From positions 93,586 through 157,585 of the forward strand of contig JAUIRK010000772.1 of assembly GCA_030549495.1 (NCBI GenBank): a stretch of 64,000 bases of DNA. The letters run 5' to 3'. The DNA comes from Nectonema munidae (taxonomy: Eukaryota; Nematomorpha; Nectonematoida; Nectonematidae). Shown here piece after piece: positions 46,764 through 55,320 of the stretch. A program made the translations under genes and the position numbers. The notes beneath the pieces were generated by a model, which was not told the origin of the DNA, did not search any database, and worked only from the letters and a program-made list of their open reading frames with translations. Positions within the stretch are counted from its first letter, which is position 1, and every line of letters starts with the position of its first letter.

Positions 46764-48484
46764 ATAATTTTTTTTAAAAATTTATGTTCAAACATTTATT
46801 TTTTTTTATAATAGTTTGGGATTGGGGTTTTTCATTTTTTTTTTTTTTTTTTTTTATATGTAAAAAAGAGGGGGGGGAAAAAAAAATATAAAAATTAAAA
46901 AAAATATTTTTAAAAATTTAAAAAATATTGTTAAAAAATTTTTTTCATTATTTTAATATAATAAAGAAAAAACGAATTTGGGATTTTTTAATAAAAAAAG
47001 GTTTCCTTACTTTATTTTAATCCTCTTCTCAAACTCAATTTTAACTTGTTTGTTTTTTTTTTTTTTTGTGGATTGGATATATTTTTTTTTTTTTTGGCCC
47101 CTTTTTGTGTCTTGTGGGGGGCCGGGGGGCCGGCGGCGGGGGGCGGCTCTAAAGGATTCTTCAAGCAATAATGTAAAACGGAGAAATAATATGAGTGTAA
47201 AAATATATAATGAAGTATAAATATATAAAAGCGGTTCTCTGGCCTTTTACGAGATGCAGCCAATCACAATAGCCTTATTTTAATCCGGTAAATTATACGG
47301 AATAAAAGAAAGATCATATTCCAGAAGTAGTTATCAAATTTTGATCAATAAAGTTTTTTACAAAAACTGTTTATTTATTAATTCTAATTGTATAAAATTT
47401 TCGTTGATATAAAAAAGAATGCTTAATGTAAAATTAAGAAAAAAATATATTCTATATTTTAATAAGATGAAATAAACTTTCTAGAATATTGAAAAATAGT
47501 ATATATTCATTTGAACTAACTTAGAGCTTTAAAGTTAATTTCAGTCAACTAACTTCTTTTCGGAGTGAAACAATGCAAAATTGATTTAAAAAACAGTAAA
47601 ATTAAGGCAACGTGTAAATAGAGTGGTTGTCAAAATTTTATATAAAAACAAAGATAAAGATACAATATCCTTATTATTGTTATTTATTAACCATGAAAAT
47701 ATGAACAGGATCAATTGACGCCTTTTCAATTTAAAAGAGTTAAATAATTCAATAAAATGTCTTATTACTACAAACTGACTGAAGTTTGTCTATTTTTTGT
47801 TAATAAAGTTATTTTGAGTAATAACGGTCCCAAATTTAACTAGAACAAATTTTTCACGGATATTTTTTTGCATTTTCCTCTCTTATGTTTGATTAAATTA
47901 ATTGTGAATTTTTTGTGAACTATAAACTAGTATGCTGAAAAATCAGAAGTAGGAGACGTGGACGAACGCTTCAGCCATATGCATACCATCATATGTTTTG
48001 GAGACCCATGTTCTAAAAACTCTCTAGCCTAGATAATTAATTACTAACTATACACGATAAATCAGCTTGTTGGTATATATTATATATGATATATGGGAAA
48101 GGTTGAAAATGATATCATTTTAACCAATCATATCGGGGAAATTTGAATACACAATATTTATTCAATAATTGCTCAAATAATTGTTCCAATTCTTGACTAA
48201 TTTCATTGGTTAAAAGTAAAAAATTATGCAAAAGTTCTTATCAAATCAGATAAAGGCTTATCCGTAGTCTTTCCTCCCGTAAAAAAAGATCTGTGCTTAC
48301 CTCTTATTTCTTCAGGGTGGAAGTACAAAGTTTGTGATTTGATGAAAGTATTTATATCTTCTTCTAATTCCTGAATTTAAGAAACATGAGTGGTAAAATG
48401 GCATAAGAATTATTTTAACATTACTTTCGTGACTTTTTGCGAAATGACTAAAGGCGCAAATATGTATAAGAGTATTAAATTCAT
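26597..48484 (-). CDS. Secreted ADAMTS-type zinc metalloprotease (16 exons, 707 aa)
   Basis: All 16 exons below splice in phase and give 2,124 coding bases. Residues 1-19 form a signal peptide (MNLILLYIFAPLVISQKVT). The prodomain runs to a furin site RRIKR at 226-230. The catalytic domain carries HEMGHNFGMVHD (401-412), the full HExxHNxGxxHD zinc site, and the Met-turn GHIMSPHTGMG (M427). A disintegrin-like region (about 451-535) has CLNDK, LPGMKISADEQC and ICHYLWC. One TSP1 repeat starts at GGWNEW (about 557). A cysteine-rich end (about 617-707) has SCHIYCH and YYCVSGECKQ. The protein then stops, so the spacer and further TSP1 repeats of larger ADAMTS members are absent. It is expected to be secreted and to act on extracellular matrix. 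Introns range from 52 bp to 4.1 kb. Confidence 0.93.
27813..27921 (-). CDS. ADAMTS exon 15 (cysteine-rich)
   Basis: Acceptor ccgttttag; encodes NCVPISVKNYINKFCQKKST and SQTPYDYGLQYAHMNS. Donor TCAAGTAAAG, phase 1. It has two Cys at the spacing expected after the TSP1 repeat. Confidence 0.88.
28879..28957 (-). CDS. ADAMTS exon 14 (TSP1 repeat, second part)
   Basis: Acceptor gcttttaag; encodes PINGGRECVGANVEYKICKP and ADVIRQ, matching P-x-x-GG-x-x-C-x-G-x-x-x-E-Y-x-x-C. Donor CAAGTAAGC, phase 0. Confidence 0.93.
29578..29735 (-). CDS. ADAMTS exon 13 (TSP1 repeat, first part)
   Basis: Acceptor attctttgcag; encodes YCRSGECQAWPSDYFPEILD then GGWNEWKANGCAYNC and EIFTRSCDNP. The usual CSxTC of TSP1 is replaced by CAYNC. 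Donor CCCAAGTAAGG, phase 2. Confidence 0.95.
30462..30592 (+). mobile_element. tRNA-derived SINE, family A, copy 2
   Basis: ggtaggttagatactgtgtt, then tcgataactcaaggtcttgg and GGTTCGATCC, followed by caaagcctactttcctcata. The middle of the tail (tacaagcgg...) is deleted relative to copy 1. It lies in ADAMTS intron 12, antisense to the gene. Confidence 0.8.
31080..31178 (-). CDS. ADAMTS exon 12 (end of disintegrin-like region)
   Basis: Acceptor atgttgtttag; encodes TICHYLWCTQPHNEFFAYGT and HPALDGTFCSPGK, matching C-x-x-LWC and ADGTxCGxGK. Donor AAAAGTATGT, phase 0. Confidence 0.95.
31661..31797 (+). mobile_element. tRNA-derived SINE, family A, copy 3
   Basis: Begins gtgggcgcgatttggataac and lacks the A-box block, but keeps tcaaggtcttgtggattcga and the tail gatacaagcgacgcaagtgt. 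The acceptor-like ends remain partly complementary (gtgggc / gcccac). ADAMTS intron 11. Confidence 0.78.
32640..33490 (-). mobile_element. CR1/Jockey-like LINE 3' part
   Basis: The minus strand reads, from 33,240 downwards, KDLGLLIHSKLHSSENIT, TLIRRILEYCNFVAFPYHIY, DAVNIERVQRTNTKKILALK, ELGYKERLKKINLVSM and the C-terminal INDWNSLPDYIVQSPSLNVF-KNGLDGF. These are the thumb and the conserved end of the LINE reverse-transcriptase ORF. Frames are broken. It lies in ADAMTS intron 11 in the same orientation as the gene. Confidence 0.85.
33491..35312. other. ADAMTS intron 11, remainder; no gene
   Basis: A minus-strand stretch near 33,500-33,620 (RKPDIMNFSGLLDLIDSDKE) continues the LINE orientation and may be its upstream part. 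A short direct repeat acaaatcaaatata occurs at 33,822 and 33,865. Near 34,530 a block tctcgccttttacgagaggc recurs at 47,235 and is probably another transposon end. Nothing else is recognised. Confidence 0.4.
35313..35466 (-). CDS. ADAMTS exon 11 (disintegrin-like)
   Basis: Acceptor ttctttttatag; encodes YFKCLNDKKG, VLPGMKISADEQCQSFVG and HSKRFRGTDLS. ADEQC is a strongly conserved word of the ADAMTS disintegrin-like domain. Donor CAGTGTAATC. Confidence 0.9.
36141..36430. mobile_element. 290-bp non-autonomous hAT element with perfect 8-bp target duplication
   Basis: The ends cattcttcaaccc and gggttgaagaatcctg are inverted repeats. The flanks atttagag at 36,133-36,140 and 36,431-36,438 are identical. 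The interior has gggcctaga and gggcccgcg sub-terminal words. It lies in ADAMTS intron 10. Confidence 0.9.
36681..36815 (-). CDS. ADAMTS exon 10 (third histidine, Met-turn)
   Basis: Acceptor ttacattttag; completes Asn406 and continues FGMVHDGASFAKLCNGKGHI, then the Met-turn MSPHTGMGTNKWSPCS. An overlapping plus-strand open frame is a shadow of this exon. Confidence 0.95.
36867..37090. mobile_element. Right-truncated hAT element related to 22,837-23,456
   Basis: Starts cagtggcggatcca followed by a G run. Its right part, aaaagacacaatacagctgt and agtattctctgaagactttt, then agcaaaattgcaaaaa, matches 23,350-23,425 almost base for base, but the last 35 bases with the inverted end are missing. ADAMTS intron 9. 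Confidence 0.78.
37621..37726 (-). CDS. ADAMTS exon 9 (zinc-binding helix)
   Basis: Encodes LAGIGTMCHKKFSASIIEAK and GYRSAYSIAHEMGH, with donor CACAAGTAAGA. It holds the first two zinc-ligand histidines and the catalytic Glu402. Confidence 0.95.
37792..37847 (-). CDS. ADAMTS exon 8 (56-bp exon, least certain)
   Basis: Fills the gap between AILLTG and LAGIGTMC. Acceptor gcttttcag, donor CCAAGTATTC; the length (1+54+1) is the only arrangement nearby that satisfies both phases. It encodes ISVIEIDTMDSFFIHMPP, which is not itself recognisable. The intron after it is 65 bp. Confidence 0.7.
39091..39215 (-). CDS. ADAMTS exon 7 (protease)
   Basis: Encodes ESLLTSDATKLLEAFRDFQQ, then INPSGD and HWDNAILLTG, the H-x-D-x-A-x-L-L-T block of the protease domain. 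Donor ACAGGGTAACA, phase 2. Confidence 0.92.
40300..40361. mobile_element. Isolated hAT right end
   Basis: agcacagtttgagaaccactg is a typical right terminus of the CAGTGGTTCTCAA type. The matching left end was not found in the preceding 700 bases. ADAMTS intron 6. Confidence 0.5.
40743..40826 (-). CDS. ADAMTS exon 6 (protease)
   Basis: Separated from exon 5 by a 52-bp intron (GTATTT...TTTCAG). Encodes VGLMFTHPSLGKRIDATLVR and LEVFEKQP, equivalent to the V-x-L-Y-x-x-PSIGxxI-x-x-V-x-V-R-L segment of the family. Confidence 0.92.
40879..41135 (-). CDS. ADAMTS exon 5 (furin site, start of protease)
   Basis: Acceptor attccttttag; contains NRRIKRSPAP, the furin cleavage site, and NLDGLVEIALFFDQDLYQKT, the first strand and helix of the reprolysin fold, ending NIMNA. 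A longer open frame upstream (from 41,160) belongs to the intron. Confidence 0.92.
42060..42336. mobile_element. 277-bp non-autonomous hAT element in a TA tract
   Basis: The left cagtggttctcaacctttt and right cggctgagaaccacatg are inverted ends. Sub-terminal gggccgcat and gggccgcaaa words are present. Both flanks are tatatata, so the duplication cannot be told from the microsatellite. ADAMTS intron 4. Confidence 0.82.
42986..43160 (-). CDS. ADAMTS exon 4 (prodomain)
   Basis: Acceptor tttttgacag; encodes KGFVKTEDGKHYMISPLPDA to SDSLDFTCPV. GF-x-T-x-DGKHY-x-I-x-PL matches the prodomain end (G-x-x-x-x-x-x-YxIEPL). The Cys near the end is a candidate cysteine switch. The donor GTTTGT is weaker than the others. 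Confidence 0.9.
45702..45985 (-). CDS. ADAMTS exon 3 (prodomain)
   Basis: Acceptor acttttcaag; encodes KKWDLVAYEKRRHRVKRQNE through NCYYHGKIEGHPNSLSAISL to CNKL, with donor CTGGTAAG. The CYYHGKIEG...SAISLC pattern is the conserved ADAMTS prodomain block (CHYxGxVxG...AxSTC). Confidence 0.92.
46597..47146. mobile_element. Homopolymer-rich element between CTCTAAAG repeats
   Basis: An 8-bp duplication ctctaaag (46,589 and 47,147) brackets 550 bases. The left end caagggttctcacc resembles a hAT terminus. The right end is a run of g and c words and does not pair with it. The interior is mostly long T, A and G tracts. Probably a hAT element whose sequence is either extremely decayed or badly determined. 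ADAMTS intron 2. Confidence 0.6.
48301..48370 (-). CDS. ADAMTS exon 2 (prodomain)
   Basis: Starts after ttaaattcag, phase 0, encodes ELEEDINTFIKSQTLYFHPE and ends EIR plus one base at GGTAAGC. The phase matches exon 3 exactly. Confidence 0.88.
48425..48484 (-). CDS. ADAMTS exon 1 (signal peptide)
   Basis: Twenty codons, MNLILLYIFAPLVISQKVTK, a hydrophobic signal peptide, with donor AAAGTAATG. The following intron is only 54 bp. A tttattttag acceptor-like site lies 15 bases upstream of the ATG, so a non-coding leader exon is possible. Confidence 0.85.
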
Positions 48485-49680
48485 AGAAGTTGAGAACCTA
48501 AAATAAGCAAATTAAATCCGTGTAAAACATTATAAAGGCATTTAGATGTATTATATATGTTAGCTAACCTAACCCATTATGGCCAGATTTTTGAAATTTT
48601 ATAAAGAGAAGTAAACATTTTCCTCACAAAACTAGACTAGTCTAATTAAGAATTAAGAGACAAATACTATATCGAGAAGTTTTCGAATATTTCTCTTAAA
48701 ATAAATATAACGTCATATTAGCAGACGCTTGTAATATTGACAGGTTATAAATCTATCAGGAAGCGTCCTTGAAACACTGGTTTACCCGCACTTGATACTT
48801 TGGTGCATCCATACAAGATATCTGTAATCCAGGTCAATCAACGAATGTGTTTATGATTGAAATATAATTTTGATGGGTTAAATTCATTTGATCTATTTAA
48901 AGTATTTAGTGAAGATTTTCATCACGACTGCAATTTTGTTAAATTTCTTACACACGTTATTAAATGAAATAAAATGGTAAGTATTTTCTTTTCCACTTAA
49001 ACAAAAAAAGGACCAACGATTATTTTATCAAAAGGTCGAAGGAGTCAACTGACGCAAAATGGAAAACTTTTAAAATGTGTTACTTTTTACCGAAATAAAT
49101 AAAATCTTCGCAAAATTTTTCAAAATTAAAATAATACGTTGGTTTTTAGCTATTTCAATATGAAAAGAAAAAAATTTATTTAAAAAAAAAATAAAAAATC
49201 TTCATTCTAAATAGTTCCAAAATATTCAATTACATCACATTATTTTTAATTTGTTTGAAAAAATAGGATTTCTAAAAGGTTTTGAGATTACGTGTTTCTT
49301 TTCGGTTTAATTGGGTAAAAACTCAAACTCGGTTTTAAATATTATTAAAAAAAAGGGGATAGAAAATTTTCATTTGAAATATAAATAAGTGTAAAAATGA
49401 AAAGACAAATACAAGTTTTGTACAAAAATATTAGGATTCTAAAAATGTATTGAAACTTGTAAAACATCAAATTAAGAAGGCATAGTGATTGAAAGGGCGT
49501 TAAACGACACGCAAGTGCTTCTTCTGGTGCTCATCCAGCAAAGCTTCAACGCGTAGAAGCATCACTTGGTGGTCAAAGAAGACGAAATCGATGTGCCCAA
49601 ATCAGCTCGCAGACAGTTTTTCCAAAAAGTATAATGTCGCTGCATCCTGTCTAATTTAATCCCAATAACAATATACTGTG
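48485..49680. other. ADAMTS 5' flank; possible transposase debris at its end
   Basis: The promoter of the ADAMTS gene must lie here or beyond a leader intron, but no clear TATA/Inr pair is seen on the minus strand. At 49,495-49,660 the plus strand has higher GC and reads KLQRVEASLGGQRRRNRCAQ in one frame. Its position beside a TTAA element suggests a piggyBac C-terminus, but the similarity is too weak to claim. Confidence 0.35.
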
Positions 49681-49816
49681 TTAACCCATTTACGACCAAT
49701 GTTCCTATTTTGGAACATAAGTAATTTCATCTTCGTTTGTTTTTTTCAATGACTTTGAATATAAATCGTCTGCGTTTTTAGATATCGTCTGCTTTGCTTG
49801 GTCTTAAACGGGTTAA
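49681..49816 (-). mobile_element. TTAA-flanked MITE, copy 2
   Basis: Reverse orientation relative to copy 1. TTAA on both sides, ends cccatttacgaccaa and ttggtcttaaacggg, with the same interior of three cgtctgc-type words and the nested palindrome. Confidence 0.85.
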
Positions 49817-49941
49817 AGGATGTGACTATCTGAACTTCAATTCAGCCTAAAAGTCGGAAATTGGGCAGCTGTTGAGAAAGCATAAGATTTTTGATGATAG
49901 AATTCACAATAAATTCGAAATATTACTCTTATTCAAGGTTA

Positions 49942-50079
49942 ATAACCCATTTAAGACCAAGCAAAGCAGACGATATCTAAAAAAAGGCAGACGATTTATA
50001 TTCAAAGTCATTGAAAAAAGCAGACGAAGATGAAATTACTTATGTTCCAAAATAGGAACATTGGTCGTAAATAGGTTAA
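49942..50079 (+). mobile_element. TTAA-flanked MITE, copy 3
   Basis: Same orientation as copy 1. The left duplicate has mutated to ATAA; the right TTAA is intact. It faces copy 2 head to head across 125 bases. Confidence 0.82.
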
Positions 50080-52770
50080 ATATGTTTATAATAAGGTAGG
50101 GTGAATTTACAACATGTGTCATTTACTACTATATGAATATTCGAAAAACTTTTCAAAGCGTATAATATTTGATATAAAATTGTAAAAAAAAGCTTTAATA
50201 AGGGTGTTTATCAGGCGAAGTTATATGTTTCTGAGGAGTTTAGAAATGATATTTTTCATTGGTAAAATGCATAAGTTTAGGTTTGTTTTTCTATATTTTT
50301 ACTAATATATTTTGTGGTATTGCACACACAGTAGATGGCACAAGCATATTAATGTTTAACTTAGTAGTTAACCTGTTAAACCATACCCAAGTTGACAATT
50401 AGCGACTTTAAAAAAATGAAATCGTTAGCCTTTATAAGTCCTTTTTAAAAGAAACCTTCTGCTTTAAGCTTGACATCTTCTGATTATTATTCTCGACGGT
50501 AGCTGGTTATATGAGTTATAACCTCTAACATTGTGTTTTCCAAATTTATTCAAGCTCCACCCCCTTCACATACAAAAGACTTTTTGCTTCCCATTCTAGA
50601 TTTAATGAATGAGTTTGAAAATCTTAGAAAACTAGGAAAGGGCCTTATTTAAAATAATCCAATAACACTATGATCAAGATTAGTGATTATTTGAACTCAC
50701 AAAAGTGTAAAAAGTAAGAAATCAAGAAACAATTTGCAAAAAAATTATTTTATTTGAACAAATCAAAATTCTTGAATTTCAAGTTCACTTTCTCAAATTT
50801 CTGATTTCAACTGCATTAGAAAAGGAAGCATCCTACTTTGAGAAGGACTGCTCTGGACATTTAGAATAACATAAAGTAAAACACTACCTCATCGACAAAT
50901 TAGACATTGGAATTGAGGTATAAAGCAACTTGTTAACTATAAATATTATGCTTAGGTGTTGAGGCAGGTAGAAGATAGACTAAGCTTAAAGATATACATA
51001 TACATTATACGCTATAAAATAGAAATAGGCTATAAAAAATTTTGGGTGGAGCATGGGAAAATTAAAGCATTTTGCCAGTGGTATATGGAAATATGAATAT
51101 AATAAATATTATTACAAAATCATAAAAATAAAAAAAAGATTTAGCCAATAATAAATTAAACGATGAGACAAGCTCATTACTACTCTAATTTGGTCGGTCA
51201 GAAAAACTTTTCCAAGTGTGTGGCAAAAAGATCATCTATATCAATATTAATGTCATATCAATATTAAGTCAAATAGAAAGCAAACTTGCAAAATCAGCTT
51301 TAAATTAAACTTAAATAAAGAACCGGCAAAAATCACTAATTTTTTACTAAAGTTGATTTGGGTCCCAATTCTTAAAAAATAGGGAGATATTGCGATTCCA
51401 TAAATAAAAAAGGGCATTGAAAATTTTACCTGGCAAAAATACAATGAAAATTGCTTGTTTTTAAACACACAGTATGCTTTTCATGTAGGGAGTTAAATAG
51501 GTGCAGTGTTTTAGAAAAAAAGCATTTGTTTCCATGTTACTGAGTAAAAGTGGAAGCACTTATAATTATGTTATCTCTTTGTTCATTGTAAACGTGGATT
51601 TTTCTTTCATCTCCGTCATTTCCATCAGAACGCGTTGTTCATGAAATTTGCAAAGAAACTTCTTTATTAAACGGGAAGTTGCACTTATCAATGATAAAAC
51701 AAAAAATATAGGTTGTCCTATAGTGGTCACAATTGAACCAAGCAGAAGGCAAAATGTTTCACATTTTTTTAGAGGCGTCAAAAAATGCAAAGGCGATTCC
51801 CAAAATCACTCCATACTAGGCGTCTAAATTTAGCAAAATTTTGGATCGACTGTTAAATGATGATTAATGCTAAAAATCTACAAAACCTAAACAAAATTAA
51901 ATTTTTAAATGACAAAATTTCGAACTATAAGATAAAATAATTTACACTCTTTATTTCGTAGAAAATATTCAGAGCCATTTTTATTCTCTAGAAAATATGA
52001 TTTTAGCAGCGAATGCCGTATGAGAGTGAAAAAATTTCTACATACAAAAAAGTATTTCCTACTCCAAATTTGTACTTCTTATTAATTGATTACTAGAACA
52101 AAGAACAAAAGGTTTCGTTTTTTCCAAAATTAATTTCTATTGTTAAAAGTCAATAAGAAAAGTGTGAAAAATTCCTATTATTTCTAATTCGGTGATGAAA
52201 AACGAGTAAGAGTAATTTTTGACATTTTCAGAAATCTGTGATTACTGTTAAAATGCTATCGACTTTCTACCCCTAATCCATACTTCACATTCCCTTTTTA
52301 AATGAGTGTGGGATAGGTCTGCCAGATGCACTGGTTTTCTGAGAGTATCCACTTTTACCTGACGTTCAATATAGGAGTCCCAGGGGGTATAGAAGAATTA
52401 GAAATTTTCATTCATCTATTTTATAATTTCACAAAAGCAGGTTTGAAAAATCTAATTGGAAATATACGAGGAACGTTGAATGTGAATGTTTGCTTATTTC
52501 AAACATCACACACCCTTTTAATTATTTGTTAAAATTTTGGGAATTTTAGGATGAAAAATTTGAGTTATATTTCAAATACTAAAAATTGTATAAGATTGAG
52601 CATTGGCTTTCAAATGTTCTTCAAGCACATCATATGTGTTTAAAATGGGCTTCTTTGCAAATTTCATCGTCTCAAAAACAGTGGGACAGAAATAATCAAG
52701 AGATAGTTGCGGTAGAAGCAAGGCAGTAGTGTTGTGACTTCATCCTAACGCTTCAAAAGATACAAATTTT
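50080..52770. other. No supported gene
   Basis: AT-rich sequence. Short open frames at 51,253-51,790 (minus) and 52,326-52,532 (plus) have no domain, no splice partner and no similarity I recognise. Confidence 0.4.
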
Positions 52771-52771
52771 T

Positions 52772-52896
52772 TAGTTTGCATCTAGGAAAAGAACATTCTT
52801 CCATAACTGGACAGATGATACGAATGTCATGACCAGGAAACAATCCCCGGATGATCGGATCGAGCGTGTGCGCTTCTAACACTACGAGGCTAGAGG
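52772..52896 (-). mobile_element. tRNA-derived SINE, family B, copy 2
   Basis: On the minus strand ctagcctcgtagtgttagaa leads to a decayed B-box region, then catctgtccagttatggaag and aatgttcttttcctagatgc. The tail matches copy 1 at 25.5 kb better than the head does. Confidence 0.68.
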
Positions 52897-53910
52897 TTTT
52901 ATCTTTGACTCTTTTACTCTGATAGTGTGTATTTCAGCTCACTTAGTTCTTTCTCTAAAACTCACATGTTGATCTTTTGTTGGGAGTTTTTGCCTCATGA
53001 TTAAAGTTGTAGGAATTTTACATCATCAAATCGCGACAAAAATGGTTTTGAATGAAAGTCAAGAACAAAATTTTCTATTTTTAACAAAAAAAATTCATAT
53101 GAAAAATACTTTGAAAATAAGAGATGGGTTTTAATACTAAAGAACAGATAAACACTTATATTTACAGCCAAATTCCTCCAAACTACATTTTTGGACATAT
53201 AAGATTAGTGAATAAAAAAACGGAATTCTTTTAAATCTCATGCAATTCCGTTGTGAAATGATGGTGAAACCGCAGCATCTGACAACTCTAATTGCGATGG
53301 AAATTAGTTTTTGCGGTTGCTCGATTTTTCTCCTAAAATTACCATTTTGTCGATCGCATATTTTGATATTTTATATTAAAACATTTTTGATTTAATAAAA
53401 TAAATATTATTTGATTATTTATTTAATGAACTAAGAAATTCAATGACACATCTTGAACAAATCTGTAAAAATATGCTTCCACACGTAATTATGCGCCTCC
53501 TATCTCCAAAAGAAAAGGCAGGAAGAGATTTTGTCCATGCACAAAGGCTGTTTGTCGTTTGAGCAAAGCTGGGTTGAGGGAAATAAAAAACAACGCGGAC
53601 TTGACCAACGCCCAAATGGTAGTGTTTTTAGTTACAATAAAATGAAAAATATGAAAATTTGTATACAATATCAATAATATGAAACAGTTTTGAAATCTTT
53701 TAAATTTGAAATTGGTAGTCAAAGGAAATGAAAAAAAAATGTTTTATTTTTTTATTATAGTGTTGTTATAAGTATAAAAAAGAAATGTAGACATATAATG
53801 ATGGCAGAAGGAATTTAAAAACCTAGGGAATCAAGTTTGGATCTCAACCAATACGAAACTCTGAATACTTGAACTATTATTTAGGAAAGATTCCGTTTTT
53901 ATGGTTTAAA

Positions 53911-54238
53911 CAGGGGTTCCATCCCAACCTTTTCTTTAAATGTACCCCTAGCTTAACTAAAAGATTTTTATTAATTTTAAAATCCAAAATAACACTAAGA
54001 AAAATTTTTATTCTAACATTGGTGAGAAAGACAGAGATGAGAAAATCTGTCAAAAGTGCTTGATCTATGTTTCCGCGAGGTTTTGTGTTTTGAATGTAAT
54101 TCCGATACAACACTTTTGTATCTGTTACGTTTGACATTAACCGATTGTAATAATACAATATAAACCTACTCTTTTCCTTAAAATAAATGTACGCCCTTAG
54201 GAGTGCAAATGTAGCATAACAAAGGTTGGGAACCCCTG
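53911..54238. mobile_element. 328-bp non-autonomous hAT element
   Basis: The ends caggggttcc-atcccaacctt and aaggttgggaacccctg are inverted, with a two-base insertion on the left. The sub-terminal gtacccct and its inverted partner tacgcccttaggagtgc fit the family. No clear target duplication is left. Open frames on both strands inside it are not genes. Confidence 0.78.
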
Positions 54239-54987
54239 AAAAAAGTTGGTATCCATGTATATTTAACTATACATAGCGTAGTTAGCAAGTTTGTCAATAT
54301 AGAAAAATTTTAATCAAATAATAACATCTTAGAACAGGGCAGTGACATGCACAGCGGAAGTCTGGCACGGGATAAAGTTATCATGTGTGTCGCAACATGT
54401 AAACAATTACGCGTAACTTATGGATAAAATTAATTTGATAATGGCATATCTACCATCGCCTTTTACCCAGATATTTGTGCAGCTTTATGCTTGTATAAAT
54501 AACTTACGCCAAATAAACAGACTTCTTTAGTGCTTACGAAAGAGGTTAACTGTGAATTGTGTTCAAAAATGTTTTAGTTAAGACGTATTAGTACCGTGTT
54601 TAGCTGGTACTCTGAACTTTTGGGCATACCTTCAGAATGTGAGGGGTATTTAAAAATTATAGTACAGGACTTCTACTGATACACGTGTAATCTACATAAG
54701 CAAAGGTGTGATAAAGATAAAATACTTTTATTGATTAATTTATGGCTTACTTTATTTTTGTTATGGTTCGTTATGTCCTATGGTTGCGACACTTTTAAAC
54801 GCTATATTAAATAGATTGAATATATGTGATTTTAATTAAAGGGCCACTATTTGCATTTTATTGTGCCGCACAAATGGAGAAATGCCTGGTCGCTATCCTT
54901 TTGATAGTCCATTGGAAAACCATGTACACACCTTGATGCCAGCTGAACTTAGATCAAGAAAAGTTTTGGGCGTGAATACTCCATGCA

Positions 54988-55320
54988 TATAAAAATCTAT
55001 CTCATTTAAATAAGGGTCGCCTTTTCAGTGAGGCTTGCGCATTGCTTTCAAGAACTCTTAAGGAATCTACGCAAAGCCTTTCTGCTGCAAATTGTGAAGT
55101 TGGTATATGAGCGAAGTTCTAAGACTACGGGAGAGCTATGAAAGGGGAAATGAAAATGAAATGGGTAAAAGAACAACACGTGTACTCACTTTTATCACAA
55201 GAAAATTTGTTGGACAAAAACATGCAAGACGACGACGCCTCTTGATAAGAAGAAGGGATTCAAGAAGTTTAAGAAGAAATCATGATTTCGTGAAATTGCT
55301 TCTAATCACGATGTGAGTAA
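54988..55320 (+). promoter_or_regulatory. Candidate promoter with short Arg-rich ORF
   Basis: TATAAAAA at 54,988, an arthropod-type initiator TCAGTG at 55,025, and an ORF from ATG 55,107 of 69 codons (MSEVLRLRESYERGNENEMG, later ARRRRLLIRRRD) that overlaps a good splice donor, GTGAGTAAAG at 55,314. The TATA-Inr spacing is longer than usual, and the protein is unknown. This could be a first exon or chance. Confidence 0.25.

Noticed and set aside
47012-47263. Open frames on both strands in the 47-kb region
   Set aside because: They are translations of homopolymer runs.
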